From Gammaproteobacteria bacterium (GTDB lineage Bacteria; Pseudomonadota; Gammaproteobacteria; Pseudomonadales; Azotimanducaceae): a stretch of 8,783 nucleotides of DNA. Made by a program: the position numbers and the translations under genes. The notes beneath the pieces were generated by a model that did not search any database, was not told the DNA's origin, and worked only from the letters and a program-made list of their open reading frames with translations. The DNA lies in the NCBI GenBank assembly GCA_009840715.1, contig VXNE01000516.1, forward strand, positions 1-8,783, in the 5' to 3' direction. Positions 1-6,480 of this stretch are shown in pieces (position 1 is the first letter of the stretch; each line of letters opens with the position of its first letter).

Positions 1-2
1 TC

Positions 3-362
3 AACCTCACGCCCATGCTGGACGTGGTGTTCATCATGCTGATCTTCTTCATCGTGACGGCCACGTTCGTCAAGGAGGTCGGACTCGACGTCAACCAGCC
101 GGAGGACGACAAGCCCAAGACCATCGACCCGGACAAGCGCAGCATCGTCGTGCGGATCACCAGCCGCGACCGCATCGTCATCGCGCAGCGGGACGTGGAC
201 TGGCGCTCCGTCCGGGCGAACATCGAGCGGCTGCATGCCGAGAATCCCGAGGCGCCGGTGATCATCCAGCCGCACCCGGACTCGCGCACGGAGAGCATGA
301 TCCACGTGATGGACTCGGCGCGGCAGGCGGGGGTATTCAACGTCTCGCTCGCCGGGAACTGA
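3..362 (+). CDS. exbD: ExbD/TolR-family biopolymer transport protein, C-terminal part (5' end outside window)
   Basis: This is the inner-membrane, proton-motive-force-coupling partner of an ExbB/TolQ channel, which energises TonB-dependent uptake or the Tol system. The frame is open from base 3, reading NLTPMLDVVFIMLIFFIVT, so the gene starts upstream of the window and the ATG at 15 is internal. Visible are the conserved NLTP-x-LDVVF start of the single transmembrane helix, with the Asp (codon 21-23) that in ExbD/TolR is the essential proton-pathway residue. A periplasmic domain of about 95 residues follows, with the usual 'VVRITSRDRIVI' strand and the 'PVIIQPHPDSRTESMIHVMDSARQAGVFNVSLA' type C-terminal fold. 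It ends with TGA at 360-362. In this family an exbB homologue usually lies just upstream, which cannot be seen here. ExbD rather than TolR is favoured but not certain, because the N-terminus and neighbours are missing. Confidence 0.9.
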   Translation, partial: NLTPMLDVVFIMLIFFIVTATFVKEVGLDVNQPEDDKPKTIDPDKRSIVVRITSRDRIVIAQRDVDWRSVRANIERLHAENPEAPVIIQPHPDSRTESMIHVMDSARQAGVFNVSLAGN

Positions 363-398
363 CAACCGACCAGATTGGGGGGACGCGGAGCCCCCGGC

Positions 399-442
399 GC
401 TCTTTGCTTCCGGGCTGAGGGCTCTTTGCTCCCGGGCTGAAG
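399..442 (+). repeat. 22-bp tandem direct repeat, two copies
   Basis: Two head-to-tail copies lie at 399-420 and 421-442. Both begin GCTCTTTGCT and continue YCCGGGCTGA, and I count two mismatches in 22 positions (position 11 T/C and position 21 G/A). A stub of a third copy (GCTC) starts at 443. Each copy ends in a purine run resembling a Shine-Dalgarno sequence: GAGGG across the copy 1/copy 2 junction and GAAGG at the end of copy 2. The copy 2 run sits 6 bases before the ltaE start codon. The unit is not a multiple of three and there is no reading frame here, so it is non-coding. It looks like a local duplication in the ltaE leader. Confidence 0.8.
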
Positions 443-443
443 G
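439..443 (+). promoter_or_regulatory. Ribosome binding site of ltaE
   Basis: GAAGG lies 6 bases upstream of the TTG start at 450. It supports the TTG start, for which there is no nearby ATG or GTG alternative that keeps the conserved N-terminus. It is built from the end of the second 22-bp repeat copy, so the number of copies could move or duplicate the Shine-Dalgarno signal. Confidence 0.55.
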
Positions 444-449
444 CTCCTG

Positions 450-1448
450 TTGATCGACCTCCGCTCCGACACCGTCACGCGCCCGTCCCCCGCCATGCGC
501 GAGGCGATGGCCCGGGCAGATGTGGGCGACGACGTGTACGGTGAAGATCCCACGGTCAACGCCCTCGAAACCCGCGCCGCGGCGCTCCTCGGTTTCGATG
601 CCGCCCTGTTCGTTGCGAGCGGCACGCAGGCCAACCTCTGCGCGCTACTGAGTCACTGCCAGCGCGGCGACGAGTACATCGCCGGGCACTCCGCGCACAC
701 GTACCGGTTCGAGGGCGGGGGCGCCGCGGCGCTCGGCGCGATCCAGCCACAGCCCATTCCCTTCGAGCCCGACGGCACGCTCGATCTCGACGCGGTCGCG
801 GCGGCCGTCAAGCCCGACGACTACCACTTCGCACGTACCCGGCTGCTGTGCCTCGAGAACACGCAGTCCGGCAAGCCGCTCCCCATGGACTACCTCCCCC
901 TCGCCCGGGCGTTCTGTGACGCGCGCCGGCTGTCCCTGCACCTCGACGGCGCCCGGCTCTTCAACGCGGCGGTGGCCTGCGGCGTCGAAGCCGCCGACAT
1001 CGCCCGGCACATGGACTCCGTCGCCTTCTGCCTGTCGAAGGGACTCGGGGCGCCAGCCGGGTCGCTGCTCGCCGGTGACGCGGACTTCGTGCGGAGCGCC
1101 CGCCGCTGGCGCAAGGTGCTGGGCGGTGGCATGCGGCAGGCGGGCATCCTGGCCGCCGCCGGGCTCTTCTGCCTCGAACACCACGTGGACCGGCTGCCGG
1201 AAGACCACGAGCGGGCGGCGCGCCTTGCCGAGGGCCTGCGCGGGATCGCCGACGGCGCCTACGCCGCGGGCATTGTCTGCCACACCAACATGGTCTTCGT
1301 GGGACCCGAGCTGGCGTCACGGGAGGCGGCCCTGCGCGAGCGGGGCGTCTGCATCGAGGGCGAACGCTGGGTGCTCCACCTGGACATCGACGACGCGGAC
1401 GTGGAGCGCGTGCTCGACGCAGTCAGCTCGTTACCAGTCCCGCAATAG
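450..1448 (+). CDS. ltaE: Low-specificity L-threonine aldolase (PLP enzyme)
   Basis: A cytoplasmic PLP enzyme that cleaves L-threonine and L-allo-threonine to glycine and acetaldehyde. The 332-residue protein is almost the same length as E. coli LtaE (333) and opens with the family signature MIDLRSDTVTRPS. Key residues fall at the positions I recall for the E. coli enzyme: His83 (SAHTYRFE) stacking on PLP, His126 (DDYHFART), Asp166 and Arg169 in HLDGAR, the Schiff-base Lys197 in FCLSKGLGAPAGSLL, and Lys222 in RWRKVLGGGMRQ. Arg306 is a likely substrate carboxylate-binding residue. No motif is missing, so it should be active. The start is TTG, chosen because the conserved N-terminus begins exactly there with a GAAGG 6 bases upstream. 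The gene stands alone on its strand, 87 bp after the exbD-like gene. Its last 26 bases overlap the 3' end of the convergent transporter gene. Confidence 0.96.
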   Translation: MIDLRSDTVTRPSPAMREAMARADVGDDVYGEDPTVNALETRAAALLGFDAALFVASGTQANLCALLSHCQRGDEYIAGHSAHTYRFEGGGAAALGAIQPQPIPFEPDGTLDLDAVAAAVKPDDYHFARTRLLCLENTQSGKPLPMDYLPLARAFCDARRLSLHLDGARLFNAAVACGVEAADIARHMDSVAFCLSKGLGAPAGSLLAGDADFVRSARRWRKVLGGGMRQAGILAAAGLFCLEHHVDRLPEDHERAARLAEGLRGIADGAYAAGIVCHTNMVFVGPELASREAALRERGVCIEGERWVLHLDIDDADVERVLDAVSSLPVPQ

Positions 1449-2703
1449 CGCCCGTCATGCAGGCGACGATCGTCCCGGAGATCAGCGTCCGGGGCGCCAG
1501 CCGCAGCACCTCGGCCCGACGTTCCGGCACCAGCGCCGACAGGCCGCCGATGAGGATGCCGACGCTGCCGAAGTTCGTGAAGCCACACAGGCCGTAGGTC
1601 ATGATGAGCCGCGCGCGTTCACTCAAGACCCCCACGTCCGCCGCCCCGAGTTGAATGTAGGCGATCAACTCATTGAGGACGACCTTCACCCCGAGCAGCG
1701 TTCCCGCGAAGGACGCCTCGGACCACTCGACGCCCATCAGCCAGGCGACCGGGGCGAAGGCCCACCCCGCCATGCGTTCCAGCGTGAGCGCGCCGCCGGC
1801 GACGTGCAGGCCGGAGATGACGTGGTTCACGAGCGCCACCAGGCTGACGAGCACGATCACCATGGCCCCGACGTTCACCACCAGGCGCAGCCCGTCCATC
1901 GTGCCCCGCGAAATGGCGTCCATGACGCTGGCGTAGCGCAACTCGTCCCCCGGATCCGCGTCCTCGGTCGCCCCCTGCTCCGGGATCATGACCCGCGCGA
2001 CCACGACGGCCCCGATCACGTTCACCACCGACGCGATCAGCACGTGCCCGAGAGCGCCGTCGATCACGTCGGTGAGCAGGTTCGCGTAGAGCACCATGAT
2101 CGACCCCGCCACGGTCGACATGCCGCAGGTCATCACCACGAAGAGCTCCGAGCGGGACAGCCGGGCCAGGTGCGCCCGGATGGCGAGGGGCGCCTCGACC
2201 ATGCCGAGGAACACGCTCGCCGATGCTGCAAGGCCTACCGCCCCGCCCACCCCGAGGGAACGCCGGAGCGCCCAGGAGAAGCCCCCGATGCCCACGGGCA
2301 AGACCCGCCAGTACCAGAGGACGGCTACCAGGACGCTGAACACCAGGATCTGCGGGAGGATGCGGAAGGCGAAGATGTAGGGCGCCGTCTCCGCGGTGAG
2401 TGCGAACGGGACCTCGCCTCCTCCCAGGAAGCCGAACACCAGCGACGCGCCCGCGGTGGTCGCCGTCTCGATGGCGTCCACGACGTGGTTCAGCACGAGC
2501 AGCCCCTCCCGCGCGACCGGGATCCGCAGGAGGACGAAGGCGATGGAGAACTGGATCGCGAGCCCCGCGGCGACGGGCAGGAGTCGCACTTCCCGCCGCC
2601 CCTCGCTCAGGAGCCAGGCAAGGCCGAGGAATACCAGGATTCCGAGGATTCCTTGCACCCGCTCCAGTCCGTAAGATAAGTACGCCGCAAGTATGTCACG
2701 CAT
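1423..2703 (-). CDS. nupC: Concentrative nucleoside transporter (NupC/CNT family)
   Basis: An inner-membrane symporter importing nucleosides with H+ or Na+. With the ATG at 2703 it has 426 residues, the usual bacterial CNT length, and is hydrophobic throughout with many membrane spans. Recognisable CNT motifs (numbered from this start) are GMVEAPLAIRAHLARLSRSE with Glu170, the following CGMSTVAGSI segment, LNELIAY with Glu345, and the signature TYGLCGFTNFGSVGILIGGL with Asn377 and Ser380. In the Vibrio cholerae CNT structure, as recalled, the equivalents of Glu345, Asn377 and Ser380 hold the ribose; these are kept. The Gln-Thr before the base-contacting Glu is Met168-Val169 here. The start is uncertain: an in-frame ATG at 2727 adds 8 residues, and a GTG at 2658 would remove 15. 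The gene is divergent from, and at its 5' end overlaps, an adenosine-kinase-like gene, suggesting nucleoside salvage. Its 3' end overlaps ltaE. Confidence 0.93.
   Translation of the reverse strand: MRDILAAYLSYGLERVQGILGILVFLGLAWLLSEGRREVRLLPVAAGLAIQFSIAFVLLRIPVAREGLLVLNHVVDAIETATTAGASLVFGFLGGGEVPFALTAETAPYIFAFRILPQILVFSVLVAVLWYWRVLPVGIGGFSWALRRSLGVGGAVGLAASASVFLGMVEAPLAIRAHLARLSRSELFVVMTCGMSTVAGSIMVLYANLLTDVIDGALGHVLIASVVNVIGAVVVARVMIPEQGATEDADPGDELRYASVMDAISRGTMDGLRLVVNVGAMVIVLVSLVALVNHVISGLHVAGGALTLERMAGWAFAPVAWLMGVEWSEASFAGTLLGVKVVLNELIAYIQLGAADVGVLSERARLIMTYGLCGFTNFGSVGILIGGLSALVPERRAEVLRLAPRTLISGTIVACMTGAIAGLVTS
2653..2680 (+). promoter_or_regulatory. Weak candidate promoter for the kinase operon
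   Basis: TTGCAC (2653-2658) and GATAAG (2675-2680) are separated by 16 bases and lie in one of the few AT-richer patches of the region. Both boxes are poor matches to the sigma70 consensus. Transcription from here would begin within a few bases of the kinase ATG at 2693, and no Shine-Dalgarno sequence is seen before that ATG, so a leaderless transcript is possible. The whole site lies inside the divergent transporter's coding sequence. Offered only as a candidate. Confidence 0.22.
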
Positions 2704-3643
2704 CCTCGTCACCGGAACTCTGGCCATCGACTACACGGGGCGCTACGCCGGCCGCTTCCGGGACCTGCCCCGCCACGACGGGATCAACCTGTCGATCGAG
2801 CTCGACCGGATCGAGCGACGGTTCGGCGGTTGCGCGATGAATATCGCCTACGGACTCGCCCTGCTCGGTCACGACCCGGTCCCCTTCGTCTTCGTCGGGG
2901 ACGACCACGACGCCGACTACGCGGGACATCTCCGGGAACTCGGCATCGACCGGAGCGGCATAGTGCGGATACGCGGCGTGACCCACTCGTCCCACGCCTT
3001 CGTGTTCACGGACCGCGACGGTAACCAGTTCACGGGCTTCTATCCCGGTCCGGCCAGGCTGCCGGACTTCGCGGACCGTCTCGCCGCCTTCGCCCGGTCG
3101 CGCGACTTCGACTACGCGGTGCTCGCGCCGGACATCGCACCGAACATGATCGCGGCGGCACAGCTCCTGAACGCCCTCGAAGTCCCGTTTCTCTGCGACC
3201 CCGGGCAATGCCTTACCGACTTCACCGCGGCGGAAGCGCGCGAACTTGTCGCGCTGTCCCGGGAACTCATCGTCAACCGCTTCGAGTGCGAGACTCTCGA
3301 AGCCTACTGCGGCGCGGACCCATCCACCGAGCTGGACCGCCTCGTGGTCACGGCCGGCGCCGATGGATCGTCCTGCGGAGAGGTCTCCGTCCCTGCCGCC
3401 CCGGCGACCCGCGTGGTCGATCCGACGGGGTGCGGGGACGCCTACCGGACCGGGTTCGTGCACGCCCGGCTGCACCATGCCCCCCTTGAGGAGGCCATGC
3501 GCGCGGGGGCCTGCGCGGCCGCGATCAAGATCGAGACGGACGGGACGCAGCGGCACCGCTTCGACGACTTCCCGAAGCGGTACGCCGCGGCCTGGGGGCA
3601 TGTGCCCGAGTGGCTCTGCGAGGCCGGGAGCCCGCGCGCATGA
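2693..3643 (+). CDS. PfkB-family carbohydrate/nucleoside kinase, adenosine kinase-like
   Basis: An ATP-dependent ribokinase-fold enzyme of 316 residues, probably phosphorylating a nucleoside (adenosine to AMP is the best guess). N-terminal features are MSRILVTGTLAIDY and the first PfkB signature around FGGCAMNIAYGLALLG (44-59), followed by FVFVGDD. The second signature is DPTGCGDAYRTGF (243-255), with Gly246/Gly248 forming the anion hole and Asp249 the catalytic base. The NQFTGFYPGP block (111-120) and the late ETDGTQ (281-286) resemble what I recall of Mycobacterium tuberculosis AdoK (about 324 residues) more than ribokinase or fructokinase. The divergent neighbour is a nucleoside transporter, which fits. 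The ATG at 2693 is chosen because the conserved N-terminus starts there; no Shine-Dalgarno is visible. The last bases form an ATGA overlap with the next gene. A sugar substrate cannot be excluded. Confidence 0.88.
   Translation: MSRILVTGTLAIDYTGRYAGRFRDLPRHDGINLSIELDRIERRFGGCAMNIAYGLALLGHDPVPFVFVGDDHDADYAGHLRELGIDRSGIVRIRGVTHSSHAFVFTDRDGNQFTGFYPGPARLPDFADRLAAFARSRDFDYAVLAPDIAPNMIAAAQLLNALEVPFLCDPGQCLTDFTAAEARELVALSRELIVNRFECETLEAYCGADPSTELDRLVVTAGADGSSCGEVSVPAAPATRVVDPTGCGDAYRTGFVHARLHHAPLEEAMRAGACAAAIKIETDGTQRHRFDDFPKRYAAAWGHVPEWLCEAGSPRA
3626..3630 (+). promoter_or_regulatory. Ribosome binding site of the CPT-like kinase
   Basis: GGGAG lies 9 bases before the ATG at 3640, inside the end of the upstream kinase gene. 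With the ATGA stop/start overlap at 3640-3643 it favours this ATG over the longer GTG start at 3610 and supports translational coupling. Confidence 0.5.
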
Positions 3644-4263
3644 CCACGGGCAAGGTCGTCCTCCTCAACGGTTCGTCGAGCGCCGGCAAGACGACGCTCG
3701 CGCAGATGCTGCAGCAGGTCCTTCCCGAGCCCTGGCAGTTAATCTCCCTGGACCAGTTTCGCGACGGGCTGCCGGCGCGGTTTCGCGGACTCAACTCCCC
3801 CCAAGGTACGCCTGGGGCCCGGGGCCTCAACATTTCGCCTGTCGAAGGGGACGGACGGCGCGTCACCGCCATCAGCTTCGGCGACGTCGGCGAGCGGATG
3901 CTGCGGGGCATGCGCAGCGCCGTCGCCGCCTTCGCGCGGGAAGGGGGCAATGTCATCGTCGACGACCTGCTCCTGGACAAGGCGTACGTGCGCGACTACG
4001 TCGAGGCGCTCGGCGGTCTGTCCGTAACCCTTGTCGGTGTCCGGTGCCCCCTCGACATCGTCAATGCACGGGAAGCCGCGCGGCCCGGACGTTTCCCGGG
4101 CACGGCCGAGTCTCACTTCCACGCGGTCCACGCGCATTGCATCTATGATGTTGAAGTGGATACGGGATCCACGCCGCCGCGCGCCTGCGCGGAGCGCGTC
4201 GTGCGTGCCATGGCCGTCGGCGGGAACGCGTTCGAACGGCTGGCGTCCGAACTCCGCTCCTGA
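3640..4263 (+). CDS. Chloramphenicol phosphotransferase-like P-loop kinase
   Basis: A 207-residue P-loop kinase of the chloramphenicol phosphotransferase (CPT) type. The prototype from Streptomyces venezuelae (178 residues) phosphorylates the primary hydroxyl of chloramphenicol; most homologues have unknown substrates. Visible are the Walker A loop GSSSAGKT (11-18), VLPEPW (28-32) as in the prototype, and Asp38 in ISLDQF, matching its catalytic Asp37. A buried strand NVIVDDLLLD (104-113) follows, then VGVRC (132-136), an arginine-rich lid REAARPGRFPG (144-154), and YDVEVDT (169-175). The extra length comes partly from an insert around residues 50-75. The start is the ATG overlapping the kinase stop (ATGA), not the GTG at 3610. 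Tight coupling to the nucleoside-type kinase suggests a shared pathway, for example phosphorylating a modified nucleoside or a toxic analogue. Drug resistance is possible but unproven. Confidence 0.88.
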   Translation: MTTGKVVLLNGSSSAGKTTLAQMLQQVLPEPWQLISLDQFRDGLPARFRGLNSPQGTPGARGLNISPVEGDGRRVTAISFGDVGERMLRGMRSAVAAFAREGGNVIVDDLLLDKAYVRDYVEALGGLSVTLVGVRCPLDIVNAREAARPGRFPGTAESHFHAVHAHCIYDVEVDTGSTPPRACAERVVRAMAVGGNAFERLASELRS

Positions 4264-4267
4264 AGCC

Positions 4268-4272
4268 TGAGG
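4268..4272 (+). promoter_or_regulatory. Ribosome binding site of the PQQ dehydrogenase
   Basis: TGAGG is 9 bases upstream of the GTG at 4282. An in-frame TAA at 4279-4281 directly precedes that GTG, so no longer start is possible and the short lipoprotein signal peptide is the true N-terminus unless a later start is used. Confidence 0.5.
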
Positions 4273-4281
4273 CCGCTGTAA

Positions 4282-6471
4282 GTGCGACGCGTTCTGATTG
4301 GCTTGCTGCTACTCGCCGCCTGCAGCCGCGAGCCCGTCCCGCCCGAACCAGCGACGCCCGACGCGGAATCCATTCGCGCGGCGACGGCGACTGTGGCCGA
4401 AGCACGGATCGTCGGCGCGGACCGCGAGCCCGGCAACTGGCTCGCGCACGGGCGCACCTATGACGAGCAGCGGCACAGCCCGCTGACCCGCATCGACTCC
4501 ACGAACGTCGCCGGCCTCGGTCTCGCCTGGCACTGGGACACCGGCGATGAGCGCGGTCTCGAGGCCACGCCCATCGTGGTGGACGGCGTGCTGTTCTCCA
4601 CCGGCACCTGGAGCCGGGTGTACGCCAACGACGGGCGGACCGGCGAACTGCTGTGGAAGTACGACCCGCAGGTGCCGCGCGAGTGGGGCCGGTACGCCTG
4701 TTGCGACGTGGTCAATCGCGGGGTGGCGGTGTGGAAGGGACGCGTGTTCGTGGGCACGCTGGACGGGCGTCTCGTGGCCCTCGACGCGGGCACGGGGGCC
4801 GTGCTCTGGGAAACCCTGACGATCGACCCCGAACGCCCTTACACCATCACCGGCGCTCCCAGGGTGGTCAACGACCTGGTGGTCATCGGCAACGGGGGCG
4901 CGGAGTACGGCGTGCGTGGCTTCGTGGCCGCCTACGACACGGAGACGGGAGCACGGAAGTGGCGGTTCTGGACGGTCCCGGGCGATCCGGCGCTGCCGTT
5001 CGAGGACGCGGCGATGCAGCGCGCCGCCGCCACCTGGCACGGGCCGGACTGGTGGACGGTGGGGGGCGGAGGAACCGTGTGGGACTCGATGGCCTTCGAC
5101 CCGGAGCTGAACCTCCTCTACGTCGGCGTCGGCAACGGCACGCCGTGGAACCGCGACCTGCGCAGCCCCGGCGGCGGTGACAACCTGTACCTGGCGTCCA
5201 TCGTGGCGCTCGACGCCGACACGGGCGAGTACGTCTGGCATTACCAGACGACTCCGGGTGAGACCTGGGACTACACGGCCACCCAGCACATGATCCTGGC
5301 CGACCTCGAGATCGACGGCGCCGTCCGCCAGGTCCTGCTCCAGGCACCGAAAAACGGTTTCTTCTACGTGCTGGACCGCACCGACGGTACCCTGCTGTCC
5401 GCGGAGCCCTATGTCCGGATCAACTGGGCGACGCACGTGGACGCGGAGACCGGCCGTCCCGTCGAGATTCCAGAAGCGCGCCATCCCGACGGAATGGCGC
5501 TGGTCTGGCCGTCGGCGAACGGCGGCCACAACTGGCACCCGATGAGCTACAGCCCGGCCACCGGGTACGTGTACATCCCGGTGATCGACATGGCGTTCCC
5601 GTTCGAGCGCGCCCGCGACTTCGCCTATCGCCCCGGCGTGTTCAACTCCGGCATCGACATCGGTCCCCTGCTGCCGCCGAAGACCGTGGAGGATCGTATC
5701 GAGATGCTCCGATCGATCCGGGGTCACCTGGCGGCCTGGGATCCCGTACTCCAACGCGAGGCCTGGCGTGTGCCGCATCCGGGCTCCTGGAACGGCGGCG
5801 TCCTCTCGACGGCCGGCAACCTGGTGTTCCAGGGGCGGTCCGACGGGTACTTCGCCGCCTATGCCGCGGACACGGGAGCCCTGCTGTGGGAGACGCCGGT
5901 GCACACCGGGATCGTGGCGGCGCCCGTGAGCTACGAGGTCGACGGGGAACAGTACGTGGCGGTGCTTGCCGGATGGGGCGGCTCCTTCACCCTCTTCACC
6001 GGCGTGCCGCGCCAACCCGGGAACTTCCTGTCGCGAGGCCGCCTGCTCGCGTTCAAGGTCGGCGCCGACGCGACACTGCCGGAGTCGCAGACGACGTCAA
6101 TGTCCATCCCGGAGCCCCCGGCGATCGAAGCGGACGAGGCCGCACTCGCGCGGGGGGAGGTCCTCTATCACACGTGGTGCACCCCCTGTCACGGGGCGGA
6201 CGTGTCATCGAGCGGCGCGCTCCCGGACCTCAAGTACGCCCCGGCCGCGGTCCACGCGCGCTGGGACGCCATCGTGCGCCAGGGGGTCTACGAGGCCCTC
6301 GGCATGCCACGGTTCGACCACCTGCTGAGCGCGGAAGAGTCGGAGGCGATACAGGCCTACGTGGTCGACCGGACGCGGAAGGAGATCGCGTTCTGCGCCA
6401 CGGACACCCCGGGCCGCTACCCCGAGCTGTTCGCGACGGCGTGCGCGAAACGCGTCGCCGCCCCGCCCTGA
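4282..6471 (+). CDS. PQQ-dependent alcohol dehydrogenase with C-terminal cytochrome c domain (quinohemoprotein), predicted lipoprotein
   Basis: A 729-residue quinohemoprotein that would oxidise alcohols in the periplasm and pass electrons from PQQ to its own heme c. The N-terminus MRRVLIGLLLLAAC is a short signal peptide with lipobox LAAC (Cys14, Ser15 next, which predicts outer-membrane sorting). The eight-bladed propeller domain covers about 45-595, with repeated W-docking motifs such as DAGTGAVLWE and DTGALLWE. Also visible are the vicinal disulfide Cys140-Cys141 (YACCDVVNRG), metal ligands Glu208 (GAEYGVRG) and Asn285 (VGNGTPWN), catalytic Asp330 in ETWDYTATQ, and Lys357 in APKNGFFYVLDR. 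The cytochrome domain has CTPCH (633-637) and likely axial Met675 (LGMPRF). Thr332, two residues after Asp330, is where lanthanide-dependent enzymes carry an extra Asp, so a calcium enzyme is likely. It lies 18 bases after the CPT-like gene, probably the same transcript. Alcohol substrate unknown. Confidence 0.94.
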   Translation: MRRVLIGLLLLAACSREPVPPEPATPDAESIRAATATVAEARIVGADREPGNWLAHGRTYDEQRHSPLTRIDSTNVAGLGLAWHWDTGDERGLEATPIVVDGVLFSTGTWSRVYANDGRTGELLWKYDPQVPREWGRYACCDVVNRGVAVWKGRVFVGTLDGRLVALDAGTGAVLWETLTIDPERPYTITGAPRVVNDLVVIGNGGAEYGVRGFVAAYDTETGARKWRFWTVPGDPALPFEDAAMQRAAATWHGPDWWTVGGGGTVWDSMAFDPELNLLYVGVGNGTPWNRDLRSPGGGDNLYLASIVALDADTGEYVWHYQTTPGETWDYTATQHMILADLEIDGAVRQVLLQAPKNGFFYVLDRTDGTLLSAEPYVRINWATHVDAETGRPVEIPEARHPDGMALVWPSANGGHNWHPMSYSPATGYVYIPVIDMAFPFERARDFAYRPGVFNSGIDIGPLLPPKTVEDRIEMLRSIRGHLAAWDPVLQREAWRVPHPGSWNGGVLSTAGNLVFQGRSDGYFAAYAADTGALLWETPVHTGIVAAPVSYEVDGEQYVAVLAGWGGSFTLFTGVPRQPGNFLSRGRLLAFKVGADATLPESQTTSMSIPEPPAIEADEAALARGEVLYHTWCTPCHGADVSSSGALPDLKYAPAAVHARWDAIVRQGVYEALGMPRFDHLLSAEESEAIQAYVVDRTRKEIAFCATDTPGRYPELFATACAKRVAAPP

Positions 6472-6480
6472 AGCCGGTCG

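Noticed and set aside
377..405. Possible rho-independent terminator after the exbD-like gene (G run 377-382 with C run 391-395, then CTCTTT)
   Set aside because: The stem is only about 5-6 bp and the following T run is short and interrupted, so it is not convincing as a terminator.
916..2679. Long open frame (587 codons) on the + strand across the ltaE end and the transporter
   Set aside because: It is rich in Arg, Pro, His, Asp and Glu without any domain pattern, and covers the clear ltaE and CNT genes. GC-rich coding DNA commonly leaves such shadow frames open.
3610..3639. GTG start at 3610 for the CPT-like kinase
   Set aside because: It adds 10 residues lacking family resemblance; the ATG at 3640 has an ATGA overlap and a well-placed GGGAG.
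4309..6015. 568-codon open frame antisense to the PQQ dehydrogenase
   Set aside because: Low-complexity Arg/His/Val-rich translation and no recognisable motif, while the opposite strand has every PQQ enzyme signature.
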